From NCBI RefSeq assembly GCF_023746615.1, contig NZ_CP082276.1, positions 372,001 through 436,000 on the forward strand: a DNA stretch of 64,000 nt. Direction: 5' to 3'. Under the pieces are notes generated by a model. It had not been told where the DNA came from. It was given only the letters and a program-made list of their open reading frames with translations, and made no database searches. Each line of letters starts with the position of its first letter. Within the stretch, counting starts at the first letter, position 1. Source of the stretch: Grimontia kaedaensis (GTDB lineage: Bacteria; Pseudomonadota; Gammaproteobacteria; Enterobacterales; Vibrionaceae). Positions 35,932 to 44,745 of the stretch are shown here, piece by piece. A program made the translations under genes and the position numbers.

Positions 35932-36951
35932 TTATGGCTTTGCAACGACTCTTTTGTGTTTTAAGAGCCAGGTGCTAAAGAATATATCAAAAACAAGGAT
36001 AAATGCTGATATCACAACTGCATATATATGTATTGGTCTAAGAGTAAGAATATCAAGGTTAATGATATATTTAGATGCTAAAAATCCCAGACATAAAGTC
36101 ACTGCCATTAATATGGAAAGAGCTATATAGTCAGGGAAGGCCTTGAAATTAAAGTATATTCTCTCTTTACACCCAGAGCAGGATATCTTATTGGGGAGAC
36201 CAGCTTTTAAAATGTCAATCATGGTGATTTTTTGATTGCAATTAAAGCAAATTCTATCACCACAATTGTCATCTTCACTTTTAGGTTGGTATAGATTATT
36301 TTGAAACTTTGATCTTAAATTATGTATGTTGGTATTCCAATCATTTGTTAACGGTGTAATAACGTCAGAGGCTTCGAAAAAATAGAGATCGTTCTTTTCG
36401 CAGTATGTCAAAGCAAGTAAAAGTGCTTCATAAGCATCATCACCCATCTCCTGCTTCATCGCAGGCTCTTGGCTGATGAGCCATTGTTTAGCCTTGCTCA
36501 CATTTTTGATAACACCACTGGCGCTGTAATTGTCTATGAACATTTGACAATTTTCCGTGTCAAATTTTGCTAGTGGAGAGCCTTCTAAAGATGAAAAACA
36601 TTCAAAAAATGATTCGGTTTGTTTTTTTAATCCATCTTCTTGGATGAGAGAGAAACAAGCATTTCTTGAATAAAAATATAGATTTAGATGTCCAGAGATA
36701 CAAGCTATTACATAGGAGAAAGAAGAATTAAAGTTCTCTGATGTGATCTTATGACCTTCTGATATTTCACCGTTTTTATACCAAGGGATAATTGTGGATT
36801 TAAAAGTTTCCTTGATGATTTCTCTTTCTTCAAGGTCTGAGGTGAGTTCATTTACACGACTATTGATTAATGTTTCATCATTAAGTAAATCGAAAAAGTA
36901 GTAATTCAATTGATATTTAGAAATACTATGGAATGTAACATCATATGACAT
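35932..36951 (-). CDS. orphan membrane protein with a zinc ribbon (AT-rich)
   Basis: A 339-residue protein I do not recognise. The N-terminal 220 residues are soluble and mixed alpha/beta (MSYDVTFHSISKYQLNYYFF, FFECFSSLEGSPLAKF, EALLLALTYCEKNDLYFFEA). Next comes a zinc-ribbon pattern, CFNCNQK and CSGCKER, about 24 residues apart, then two membrane helices at the C-terminus (YIALSILMAVTLCLGFLA and IYAVVISAFILVFDIFFSTWLL). The ATG at 36951 has an aggag ribosome site; the longer frame to 37011 does not. The gene is much richer in A+T than its neighbours, which suggests recent transfer. A toxin-immunity or phage-defence role is possible but is only a guess. Confidence 0.7.
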   Translation of the reverse strand: MSYDVTFHSISKYQLNYYFFDLLNDETLINSRVNELTSDLEEREIIKETFKSTIIPWYKNGEISEGHKITSENFNSSFSYVIACISGHLNLYFYSRNACFSLIQEDGLKKQTESFFECFSSLEGSPLAKFDTENCQMFIDNYSASGVIKNVSKAKQWLISQEPAMKQEMGDDAYEALLLALTYCEKNDLYFFEASDVITPLTNDWNTNIHNLRSKFQNNLYQPKSEDDNCGDRICFNCNQKITMIDILKAGLPNKISCSGCKERIYFNFKAFPDYIALSILMAVTLCLGFLASKYIINLDILTLRPIHIYAVVISAFILVFDIFFSTWLLKHKRVVAKP

Positions 36952-37409
36952 TGATACTCTCCTAAGAAATAAATATATTGGTGAATTTACTTTTTGAAGA
37001 ATATTTATCAACGGAGAGTTTTTGTATTGACGAGTGAAGTCACGGAATCTTTATGATAATTAATATACCCATGATCATTGAAGGTGTTTGACATTCAGCA
37101 GTATGAGGTTTCAACTTGCTGATAATGCAGAAGCTATCGCTGTTGCAATACAATGGGGCCAAACCGTTTGTTGTTGATGAGACCACAGTTGTTATACACG
37201 ACAGTTGGGCGAGTTCTATCGGCTACTTTGGGTTTGGGCTCGCTAAATAGCTGCTCCTAATAGTGCTACATCTTTGTTAGTCGTATGAAATACAAGGCCT
37301 TACGGCAATGTGGTTCAAAGCAAGTTGTAGCGTCATCTGTCAGCTAAAAGCGACGCTATCTCTGCAAAGTGACTATCAGAAGCAGAGATCTATAATTAGG
37401 AATAGTTAT
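36952..37409. other. AT-rich intergenic region
   Basis: No supported gene. A 41-codon plus-strand frame (37125-37250, MQKLSLLQYNGAKPFVV) has no ribosome site. Bases 37064-37086 loosely resemble the left terminus of the 266-bp element (TATACCCA, then TGAAGGTG); this is weak. The region may be remnant DNA on the edge of the AT-rich gene. Confidence 0.3.
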
Positions 37410-39128
37410 TTAGAACCCACATTCTGCCTCAAACGTTATTCGCTCATGTGTATACGGATGATCAAACGACAACTGCTCAGCATGCAGGTGGAGGCGTGTA
37501 TCCGGTTCTCCATAAAGTACATCGCCGACCATAGGCATATATAGTCCCTTCGAATGGGCGCAATGGACGCGGAGTTGGTGGGTGCGGCCGGTTTTGGGGT
37601 GCATGTAGAGTTTGCTGCGGCCGTTTTTCACTTCAATCAACTGCCAATAAGTGGTCGCGGGTTTGCCGTGTTCAAAGCACACCAACTGGCGAGGCCTGTC
37701 GTCTGGGTCGCCGCGCATGGGTAAGTTGATTTCACCTTGTTCTTGCTCAATCACACCTTCCACCATGGCGATATAGCGCTTTTCCACGCCTCGGGTGATG
37801 AACTGTTTTTGCAGGCTTTTGTTCGCGCGACGGGTGAGGGCGAATACCAACAACCCAGACGTCGCCTGATCCAGTCGATGAAGCACAAAAGGCCCTTCTA
37901 AATCAGGGAACATTTCAATCACGCGGGTGTAGGCAGAATCTTTAATTGTTTTACCCGGTACTGAGAGCATGCCAGAAGGTTTGTTGACCACAACAATGGC
38001 TTCGTCCTGATAAACCACTTCCAGCGTTTTATCTTCTGCCCAGTTTTGTTCAAGTGGGTTTGGGTCAACCGTTAAGCCTTCGAGCATATGACCAAGAATG
38101 GGATGACACTTTCCGTGGCAAGACGGGTAGAACTTTTTGTGCTGACGCACTTCGGATTTTGGTGACACGCCCCACCAAAATTCTGTCATTGCCAACGGTG
38201 TGTAACCGTGCTTGTAGGCGAAGTGCAAGAGTTTCGGCGCAGCACATTCACCCGCGCCGGCTGGTGGTGTTGGGTTGGCAGTGGGCGCAAAGATCGATTT
38301 GAGGGACTTCTCTTCACCAAGCGCATTGAGGAAACGGTATTGCTCAAACAGCTTGTTCTGAAGGGCATTCGAGAGCGTTTTACGTTGCTGTTTCGCGTGC
38401 TCGATATCTGTGTTTAATGCACTGAGCTGTGATTCGATAGCATGGATCTTTTCGTCCCACGCTATTTTCAGGTATTTAAGCGTGTTCTTCTCTGCCACAC
38501 TTTGCTTTGCCAGATCGTCCAAGGCAGCTTCCAAGGCTTCACCCGTTAAGGTTTCTTCCGCCAGTTTTCGTTCTTGTTTTCGGGTGGCGCGAGCTTCAAT
38601 CATGCGCTGGCGTTGTTGCTGTTCTTCTGCCTCGTATTCGGTCTGCATTTGCGCAAGTTGAGTACCCAACTGGTCTAACAAAGGATTGGCAGAAAGTGTG
38701 GAGACTTGAGTGTTTAGAGCAGTGATCGCTTCCAGCTCTGTTCTGAAGAAACACTCCTCCGCCAGCATATCGAACACAGGTGGAACGAAGTGAGGCAGTA
38801 TGTTCTGGTCAGCAATTTTTCCTGAGAAGGCACTGAAGTAGCCAAGTTCGCCCTGTGGTGATCGTACTAGTAGTACACCAAACATTTTACCTGTGCCTTC
38901 GGTAGACTCATCAAGTCTTGGAGCCAGAGCCTCGTCTAAACCGAAATCATGTTGCCAATTTGTCTGACTTGCGAGGTGTTGTTGCAGTTCATCTGCCGCC
39001 AGTACACAAAGCGGATGTGGCTGATAGTAAAAGGGAAAGGTAAATGCACCTGGCAGATCGAACTGTTCGGTATCGCCTTGAAAGCGGGTGAACAATTCTT
39101 CAGGGGCAAACAGCATTTCTCGGTGCAT
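37410..39128 (-). CDS. RluA-family pseudouridine synthase with long N-terminal extension
   Basis: A 572-residue RNA-modifying enzyme that converts uridine to pseudouridine. The catalytic motif is HRLDQATSG with Asp420, followed by RGVEKRYIAMVEG and HPKTGRTHQLRVH, all in the C-terminal 220 residues. The N-terminal 350 residues are not seen in classical RluA. They include a domain with a LGYFSAFSGKIADQ segment, a coiled coil (residues about 150-275), and a Cys/His segment HKKFYPSCHGKCHPILGHMLEG that could bind zinc. Similar long RluA homologues occur in gammaproteobacteria, but the target RNA is not known. Confidence 0.88.
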   Translation of the reverse strand: MHREMLFAPEELFTRFQGDTEQFDLPGAFTFPFYYQPHPLCVLAADELQQHLASQTNWQHDFGLDEALAPRLDESTEGTGKMFGVLLVRSPQGELGYFSAFSGKIADQNILPHFVPPVFDMLAEECFFRTELEAITALNTQVSTLSANPLLDQLGTQLAQMQTEYEAEEQQQRQRMIEARATRKQERKLAEETLTGEALEAALDDLAKQSVAEKNTLKYLKIAWDEKIHAIESQLSALNTDIEHAKQQRKTLSNALQNKLFEQYRFLNALGEEKSLKSIFAPTANPTPPAGAGECAAPKLLHFAYKHGYTPLAMTEFWWGVSPKSEVRQHKKFYPSCHGKCHPILGHMLEGLTVDPNPLEQNWAEDKTLEVVYQDEAIVVVNKPSGMLSVPGKTIKDSAYTRVIEMFPDLEGPFVLHRLDQATSGLLVFALTRRANKSLQKQFITRGVEKRYIAMVEGVIEQEQGEINLPMRGDPDDRPRQLVCFEHGKPATTYWQLIEVKNGRSKLYMHPKTGRTHQLRVHCAHSKGLYMPMVGDVLYGEPDTRLHLHAEQLSFDHPYTHERITFEAECGF

Positions 39129-39728
39129 GGTTATCGTCTATCAGCATCTCAGTTTGGGGCGGTGATTCTACCTGTTTAGGTGAGAAAAACCACTTTACTG
39201 AATTTAAGCTATTCACGGGTGTGACAGTGTAACTAGAGGCGATGCATTGAATTGATACCGGAACACGCAAAGTCTGCGATCAAAGAAAAAATTGGGCGTA
39301 CTGAACCACCTACGTCAGAGCAACTTGTCGGGCTTTATGTTGAATTGCGGTTATCTACTACTCCAGGCAATAGATCTTCCCTACCAATTAACGCATGAAA
39401 AAAGTATGGGTAATTGGTAACACCATGAGTAGAGATGAGTGACTTTTGGTTGCATTGTTAATTATGTCGTATTGAAAATTATGGTGGTTTTTTGATGGCC
39501 GAAATTATTAAAAAACCAATAATAACAATATGATAATAACGAAAAGTTGTTGAGGAATTGAAATGTAAAGCATTTGTTTGGTCAATATCTAAATAAATAT
39601 CGATAGGAAAATTCTATTGAATCGATGGAAAAAAGGTATTTTTCTCTGGGTCAACCTGCGGGCTATGGTTTTTGTGAAACATAAGGTCTACTCACAAACC
39701 GTAGGAACATTTCTGGAAGGATACAATT
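39129..39728. other. intergenic region upstream of catalase
   Basis: Six hundred bases without a firm gene. A 49-codon frame at 39252-39398 (TTG start; ELIPEHAKSAIKEKIGRTEPPTSEQLVGLYVEL) reads like a protein fragment but has no ribosome site; it could be a remnant. From 39440 the DNA is very AT-rich, leading to the OxyR-type operator and catalase promoter. Confidence 0.4.
39603..39639 (+). promoter_or_regulatory. OxyR-type operator of the catalase gene
   Basis: Four half-sites are spaced by seven bases: ATAG (39603), CTAT (39614), ATGG (39625) and GTAT (39636). The consensus is ATAG-N7-CTAT-N7-ATAG-N7-CTAT, so 14 of 16 positions agree. A -10-like TATGGT lies at about 39664-39669, which places the operator next to the -35 region as in OxyR-activated promoters. 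Confidence 0.8.
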
Positions 39729-41165
39729 ATGAGCAAGAAATTGACTACCATCGCTGGCTGCCCTGTCGCCCATAACCAAAATGTGATGACTGCAGGTCCC
39801 AGAGGTCCCCAACTGTTGCAAGACGTTTGGTTTCTGGAAAAATTGGCGCACTTTGATCGCGAAGTGATTCCAGAGCGACGTATGCATGCAAAAGGCTCTG
39901 GCGCATATGGCACCTTTACGGTGACACATGACATCACCAAATATACCCGTGCAAAGATTTTTTCCGACATAGGAAAGAAAACGGATTTGTTTGCTCGCTT
40001 CACCACGGTCGCAGGTGAGCGTGGAGCGGCGGATGCTGAGCGCGATATTCGAGGGTTTGCCCTAAAGTTTTACACGGAGGAAGGTAACTGGGATCTAGTG
40101 GGTAACAACACACCGGTATTCTTCTTACGAGATCCTTTGAAATTTCCTGATCTCAACCACGCAGTGAAGCGAGACCCTCGCACAAATATGCGCAGCTCTG
40201 CAAATAACTGGGACTTCTGGACATCGCTGCCTGAAGCTTTTCACCAAGTAACGATTGTGATGAGTGACCGTGGTATTCCCGCTTCTTACCGCCATATGCA
40301 CGGTTTTGGTAGTCATACGTTTAGCTTCATTAATACGGATAATGAGCGTTACTGGGTGAAGTTCCATTTTAAAACACAACAAGGGATCAAAAATCTTACT
40401 GATGAGGAAGCAGAGCAGTTAATAGGTAAAGATCGTGAGAGCCACCAGCGTGATCTCTACGAGGCAATCGAGCGTCAAGATTTTCCCAAATGGACAATGT
40501 ACGTTCAAATCATGCCTGAGCTTGAGGCAGATGAGGTTAACTTTAACCCATTTGATCTTACGAAAACCTGGTCTCAAAAAGACTATCCATTGATCGAAGT
40601 TGGCGAGTTTGAGCTGAACCGAAACCCTGAGAATTTTCATGCAGAAGTTGAGCAGTCTGCTTTCAACCCTGCGGCTGTTGTTCCTGGAATTGGTTTTTCG
40701 CCGGATAAAATGCTGCAAGGACGTCTCTTTTCTTATGGCGATGCTCAGCGTTACCGTCTTGGGGTGAACCACCACCAAATCCCAGTTAATGCGCCGCGCT
40801 GCCCAGTTCATAGTTACCACCGTGATGGTGCAATGCGCGTTGATGGAAACTTTGGGTCAGCAATCGGTTATGAGCCAAATCATCAGCAGGAATGGGCTGA
40901 GCAGCCTGATTACTCAGAGCCGCCGCTTCGTATTAGCGGAGACGCACACCATTACGACCATCGAGTAGATGAAGATTACTTTAGCCAAGCAGGTGATCTG
41001 TTCCGTCTTATGACTACAGAGCAACGTCAAGTGCTCATTGACAATACCGTTAGAGCTTTAGATGGTGTACCTGACTTCATTATCGACCGTCATATTAAGC
41101 ACGCTTATAAGGCTGATGAGGCTTATGGCAGGGGCCTTGAAGTTGCGTTGGGACGTAAATCGTAA
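39729..41165 (+). CDS. katA: monofunctional haem catalase, small-subunit type
   Basis: A 478-residue clade 3 catalase that dismutates hydrogen peroxide to water and oxygen. Distal His53 is in RMHAKGSGAYGTFTVTHDITKYT; the Asn site lies in RGIPASYRHMHGFGSHTFSFIN. The proximal haem Tyr336 is in RLFSYGDAQRYRLGVNHHQIPVN. There is no signal peptide in the 478 residues, so it is probably cytoplasmic. The ribosome site ggaagga precedes the ATG. It is a single gene ended by a terminator, with an OxyR-type operator upstream, so peroxide induction is expected. Confidence 0.95.
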   Translation: MSKKLTTIAGCPVAHNQNVMTAGPRGPQLLQDVWFLEKLAHFDREVIPERRMHAKGSGAYGTFTVTHDITKYTRAKIFSDIGKKTDLFARFTTVAGERGAADAERDIRGFALKFYTEEGNWDLVGNNTPVFFLRDPLKFPDLNHAVKRDPRTNMRSSANNWDFWTSLPEAFHQVTIVMSDRGIPASYRHMHGFGSHTFSFINTDNERYWVKFHFKTQQGIKNLTDEEAEQLIGKDRESHQRDLYEAIERQDFPKWTMYVQIMPELEADEVNFNPFDLTKTWSQKDYPLIEVGEFELNRNPENFHAEVEQSAFNPAAVVPGIGFSPDKMLQGRLFSYGDAQRYRLGVNHHQIPVNAPRCPVHSYHRDGAMRVDGNFGSAIGYEPNHQQEWAEQPDYSEPPLRISGDAHHYDHRVDEDYFSQAGDLFRLMTTEQRQVLIDNTVRALDGVPDFIIDRHIKHAYKADEAYGRGLEVALGRKS

Positions 41166-41170
41166 ATAAA

Positions 41171-41198
41171 AAAGAGGTACCTCTGGTACCTCCTAATT
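41171..41198. terminator. intrinsic terminator of the catalase gene
   Basis: The stem GAGGTACC/GGTACCTC has a 3-base loop and a T-rich tail. Confidence 0.75.
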
Positions 41199-41253
41199 TT
41201 CTAATAAATGGTGTATCGGATGTATTGAAACGGGAAGTGGTTTCAGCCTTTGT

Positions 41254-42549
41254 TTAGCTTGGTAAGTTGCCTATCTGCTCGCCCATGTCCATCAGCCTGC
41301 TTAATATCCTTTCACCGTCAGCGCGTAGCCCATTGTGCTCATATTCATTGGTGATCCAAGCGCGGCTGTTTGGAATGCCTTTCAGGGTTTCGCGTGAGTA
41401 ATCCATTTCGACATACATGTCATCTGCATAAACAGCGCAGGTGACAGGTACCGTGTTTTCAGCGAGTTTTTCGACATCGTAAAGTGCAGGCCAGTCTGAT
41501 TTTTTCGCCAGTGCTTCTGCCGCCTGTTTGAGCGGTAACAAGTTTTGCATTTGGTCGAACATCCATGGATAAACCATTTCTCCGGTAAACAGGAAAGGTT
41601 TACCCGGTTCGTAATTAAACTCTGCGTATTCCGTATTGCGAACGCGGTGTGCAGACCAAACTGATGCTTCGCCCTGATTGTAAATCGGCTCATGCAAGAA
41701 AGCGTAAATCGGATTGGTCTGGTAGCCTTGTTCCGTCAGCATGGCCTGCAGGAAACTGACACTCAGCGCTTTGCCTTGCACGGTTTCAGTAAAGGCTTCT
41801 TCCAAGAGGTAGTACATCGGCAGATTGGCACCGCTTCGGCCTAAATTGATGCCAATTTGTTGGAACTGTTCAACGGTAAAGGTTTGGCCGTTTGGCAGCT
41901 TCACATCGCGAGTTCGCAAGAACTCAGCAATTTCTGCGCAACGTCTTTGTGCAGATGGAAACTGGTCAAAGAAGGCTTTATTTTTGTCTAACACACGTTG
42001 ATACGTGGCTCGGTAAACATCATCAGCATGACGGGTAAGAGAAGGCACACCGCCTGTAATGTAAACGCGATGTAGACTTTGCGGATAAAAAGAAAGGTAA
42101 GTCAGCGAGCAGAAACCACCAAAGCTTTGACCCAGAATTGACCATTTCTCCGCCCCCAAGGCTTCACGAATGGCTTCAGCATCACGAACGATGTTGTCTG
42201 CGCGGAACTGGCTGATGTATTCCACTTGTTTCGCGTCGTCCATATGACTCAACGTCTGGTGAGTCAAGGGTGAACTCATGCCTGTGCCGCGCTGGTCCAG
42301 CAGTAACACACGGTGATCTTGCAGGGCACGTTTCAGCCAGCCACTTTTTGAATCAGGACGTGGAGACGGAAATCCTGGACCGCCCTGAAAGTAAACCAGC
42401 CAAGGCAGATTGGCGTCTGCTTTGGATAATTCCACCACCTCACGGGCAAACACGGTGATGCGAGTGCCATCTTTCTCGCTGTAGTTGAGCGGCAGGTCGA
42501 ATTGGTGTTGACGAAAAAGCACGCCACTGTCGGTAAAGGATTCTTGCAT
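41254..42549 (-). CDS. alpha/beta hydrolase, proline iminopeptidase-like (S33)
   Basis: A 431-residue alpha/beta hydrolase of the S33 peptidase group (prolyl aminopeptidase-like). The oxyanion segment is VYFQGGPGFPSPRP, the DQRGTGMSSP motif follows, and the nucleophile elbow is GQSFGG. A late Asp (YADDMYVEMDYS) and His (NEYEHNGLRADG) are consistent with the triad. It would remove N-terminal proline or a related residue from small peptides. The ATG at 42549 follows aaggaaaacagg. The frame to 42627 would overlap the PilZ gene upstream. It lies 37 bases after the PilZ gene on the same strand, so the two may be cotranscribed. Confidence 0.85.
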   Translation of the reverse strand: MQESFTDSGVLFRQHQFDLPLNYSEKDGTRITVFAREVVELSKADANLPWLVYFQGGPGFPSPRPDSKSGWLKRALQDHRVLLLDQRGTGMSSPLTHQTLSHMDDAKQVEYISQFRADNIVRDAEAIREALGAEKWSILGQSFGGFCSLTYLSFYPQSLHRVYITGGVPSLTRHADDVYRATYQRVLDKNKAFFDQFPSAQRRCAEIAEFLRTRDVKLPNGQTFTVEQFQQIGINLGRSGANLPMYYLLEEAFTETVQGKALSVSFLQAMLTEQGYQTNPIYAFLHEPIYNQGEASVWSAHRVRNTEYAEFNYEPGKPFLFTGEMVYPWMFDQMQNLLPLKQAAEALAKKSDWPALYDVEKLAENTVPVTCAVYADDMYVEMDYSRETLKGIPNSRAWITNEYEHNGLRADGERILSRLMDMGEQIGNLPS

Positions 42550-42586
42550 AACCTGTTTTCCTTGTCGTGAAGGGGAGAAGCAGCTG

Positions 42587-43288
42587 TCAGGAGACAGTTG
42601 AGACAGCGCTGGTGGAGTTATCAGCACTCAATTCGGACGCCAGAATGAGTTTAGCTAAGGTATCGCGAGATTTGCTTTTACTTGCGTCACTAAATTTAAT
42701 GCCGAGTTGAATACCCTCGCCATTGCTGGTGACGTTCATGACTGTTCCTTCAAATTCCATGGGGTGATCAAACAGCGCATTGATGACAAATCCAATGGTT
42801 TCACCTTCATCAATGAACTGGTTGCTGGACATGCGAATGGCACAACCGCTCAGCGAAAAGTCAGACAGCTTAGCCAAGGCTTTACGTCCATCAATAATGA
42901 GATGAACAATACGCGAAACAGCATATCTGGCGTCAGAACGCATGCGATGGATACTGACTTGAGGAGGCAGTGCTATCGCGATCATTTTCTCTGGGCGGTG
43001 CAATACGCTGAGAATATGGGATTTGAGCGCAAATATCTCGCCGTAACGTGATGAGGTTAACCCCCGGACAACCGCTTGCATGCCTGATGTGTCAGTCAGC
43101 AGCTTCGCGAGCTCAGGATCAGTAGGCGTTTCAAGTAGGATGTATCTTTTTTCGCGATATCCGATAAGGCGTGAAGCGCCACCAAACGCTTTGATCTTGT
43201 CTTTGTACCTAAGCTCGAAAGTCAAAGGCGTTCCAACAGGCAGCGTTGGCAGGAATTCTGAAGGTGTAAGAATATCAGTGGTGTTCAT
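42587..43288 (-). CDS. PilZ-domain protein with YcgR-like N-terminal domain
   Basis: A 233-residue predicted cyclic di-GMP receptor. Residues about 15-115 look like a flagellar-brake (YcgR/PilZN) domain (LPVGTPLTFELRYKDKIKAFGGASRLIGYREKRYILLETP). The C-terminal PilZ domain carries RSDARYAVSR with the RxxxR arginines and DFSLSGCAIR matching DxSxxG. Both ligand motifs are intact, unlike the small PilZ protein at 33.7 kb. Targets could be flagellar or surface functions. It is upstream of the S33 hydrolase gene in the same orientation. Confidence 0.85.
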   Translation of the reverse strand: MNTTDILTPSEFLPTLPVGTPLTFELRYKDKIKAFGGASRLIGYREKRYILLETPTDPELAKLLTDTSGMQAVVRGLTSSRYGEIFALKSHILSVLHRPEKMIAIALPPQVSIHRMRSDARYAVSRIVHLIIDGRKALAKLSDFSLSGCAIRMSSNQFIDEGETIGFVINALFDHPMEFEGTVMNVTSNGEGIQLGIKFSDASKSKSRDTLAKLILASELSADNSTSAVSTVS

Positions 43289-43499
43289 GTTTCAAATCGG
43301 GCAGTTGATGCGTGTCGCTTATTTGGATGTACCTAAGCCATCTTCTTCTTGATGTTGCGACACATATTGTACTGCCACGATGGTGAGGGGTAATGACTGT
43401 TTAGTCAATAGATTGAAGGGCGCCACAAAAATTCAATTTATTTGATGACAATCATTACGTTAGATTGATTTTTGGTTGCGTAATGAGAGTGCTTCTTGG

Positions 43500-43925
43500 T
43501 CACCTTTCATCGTCTGATGGTTTTGTGTCTGCAATTGCGCATACACCATTCTGGCAAGGCTCACATTTTGAACGGCCAGTGAAGAGGAAAGAGATTTTGT
43601 AGCGGTTTCTGGCAAAGAAAAGATAGGCTTTATCTGCAAACCAGCGAATAACTGGCAATCGGAGTAAACCAATCCAGCGCTTTTTCCCAACGAGAGACCA
43701 GGCTTTGTGAGTGACATCTAGCCCTAGCAGCAAAGTACCATCGCTCAATTTTCCATGCAGAATGTTGCTGGCTTCTGTTGGGTCGATATCGGGAAAGAGG
43801 GCTTTGAAATCCGGTGCGAGTATATCCTCAAACTTCAGATTTTCCGCGTGGTTAAGCGCCCGCAACTGGTTCATTTCAGCCACGCAAAGTGGGCAGCTAC
43901 CGTCGTAAAAAAGGGTGAAGGTCAT
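43500..43925 (-). CDS. DCC family protein (DUF393) thiol oxidoreductase-like
   Basis: A 141-residue protein of the DCC/DUF393 family, named for its N-terminal DxxCxxC motif, here YDGSCPLC. The family is treated as thiol-disulfide oxidoreductase-like. A conserved middle segment (GLDVTHKAWSLVGKKRWIGLLRLPVIRWFADKAYLFFARNR) follows the pattern typical of members. Two extra cysteines near the C-terminus (CEPCQNGVC) are notable. No partner gene is adjacent. Confidence 0.85.
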   Translation of the reverse strand: MTFTLFYDGSCPLCVAEMNQLRALNHAENLKFEDILAPDFKALFPDIDPTEASNILHGKLSDGTLLLGLDVTHKAWSLVGKKRWIGLLRLPVIRWFADKAYLFFARNRYKISFLFTGRSKCEPCQNGVCAIADTKPSDDER

Positions 43926-44044
43926 CGGAGTACTCTTATTTGTCTAATGTACTTTACAGTACGGCCTTGATTTCAAATCGGATCGCCATAATATCATCGT
44001 AAGAAGGGTAGAAAAAAAGAGCAAAAGAACAAAGGAGAAAAGGA

Positions 44045-44674
44045 ATGGAGTTCTATCAAGCGTTTTTAACGTTAACTTTGGTGCACTTGTTAGGTGCTGC
44101 CTCACCAGGCCCAGATTTTGTGATGGTATCGCAGCAGTCTCTCGTCCACGGCCGTCGTGCCGGCCTCCTTGTTAGTCTTGGTATTGCTCTGGGTCTTGCT
44201 GTTCACATTATTTATTCCTCCATTGGCCTTGCGACCGTGATCAGTGAATCTTCAATGGTGCTGACGGTGATGAAATATCTGGCCGCAGCGTATTTGATTT
44301 ATCTTGGCTGGAAAGGCATTCGTAGCAAAGCCGCAGTGGGTGATGACGACCAAAGCGTGAATGTGAAGCCACGCTCTGCATCCAAGCTGATTTCGATGGG
44401 ATTTGTGTGTAACGCGTTGAACCCGAAAGCACCGCTTTATTTCCTTTCAGTGTTCACTCTGGTGCTGTCGCCAAAAATGCCAGTGATTGAATTATTCCTG
44501 TTGGGTGTATGGATGATGTTCATCCAACTGGTATGGTTTGGTTCAGTGGCGTTGGTGCTTTCCAAGCCGTCCGTGCAAGCAAAGTTCAAGCGCATCGGCC
44601 ACTGGGTTGATCGTGTACTTGGCTCAGTGATGTTGGCATTTGGTCTAAAGTTGTTGTTTACCAGCACAAAGTAA
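44045..44674 (+). CDS. LysE/RhtB family amino-acid exporter
   Basis: A 209-residue inner-membrane exporter of the LysE/RhtB superfamily. It opens with the family signature LLGAASPGPDFVMVSQQSLVHGRRAGLLVSLGIALGLAVHI, and has about six hydrophobic helices. The central GFVCNALNPKAPLYFLSVF segment is also diagnostic. It probably exports neutral or basic amino acids or homoserine lactone-like compounds. A doubled ribosome site (aaggagaaaagga) precedes the ATG. It is a lone gene with a bidirectional terminator. Confidence 0.9.
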   Translation: MEFYQAFLTLTLVHLLGAASPGPDFVMVSQQSLVHGRRAGLLVSLGIALGLAVHIIYSSIGLATVISESSMVLTVMKYLAAAYLIYLGWKGIRSKAAVGDDDQSVNVKPRSASKLISMGFVCNALNPKAPLYFLSVFTLVLSPKMPVIELFLLGVWMMFIQLVWFGSVALVLSKPSVQAKFKRIGHWVDRVLGSVMLAFGLKLLFTSTK

Positions 44675-44693
44675 TCGTTACAAAGCAAAATGA

Positions 44694-44728
44694 AAAACGC
44701 CCTGCATTAAGCAGGGCGTTTACTTTTC
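44694..44728. terminator. bidirectional intrinsic terminator
   Basis: The stem AACGCCCTGC/GCAGGGCGTT is flanked by A- and T-rich runs. It closes the LysE gene (+) and the peroxiredoxin-like gene (-). Confidence 0.85.
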
Positions 44729-44745
44729 TAACTGAGGAACTGCAA

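Noticed and set aside
37125..37250. 41-codon small frame beside the AT-rich gene
   Set aside because: No ribosome site, no recognisable features; expected by chance in such DNA.
36952..37409. Possible integron attC site near the AT-rich gene
   Set aside because: I looked for the paired core sites and vibrio-type repeat text and did not find them.
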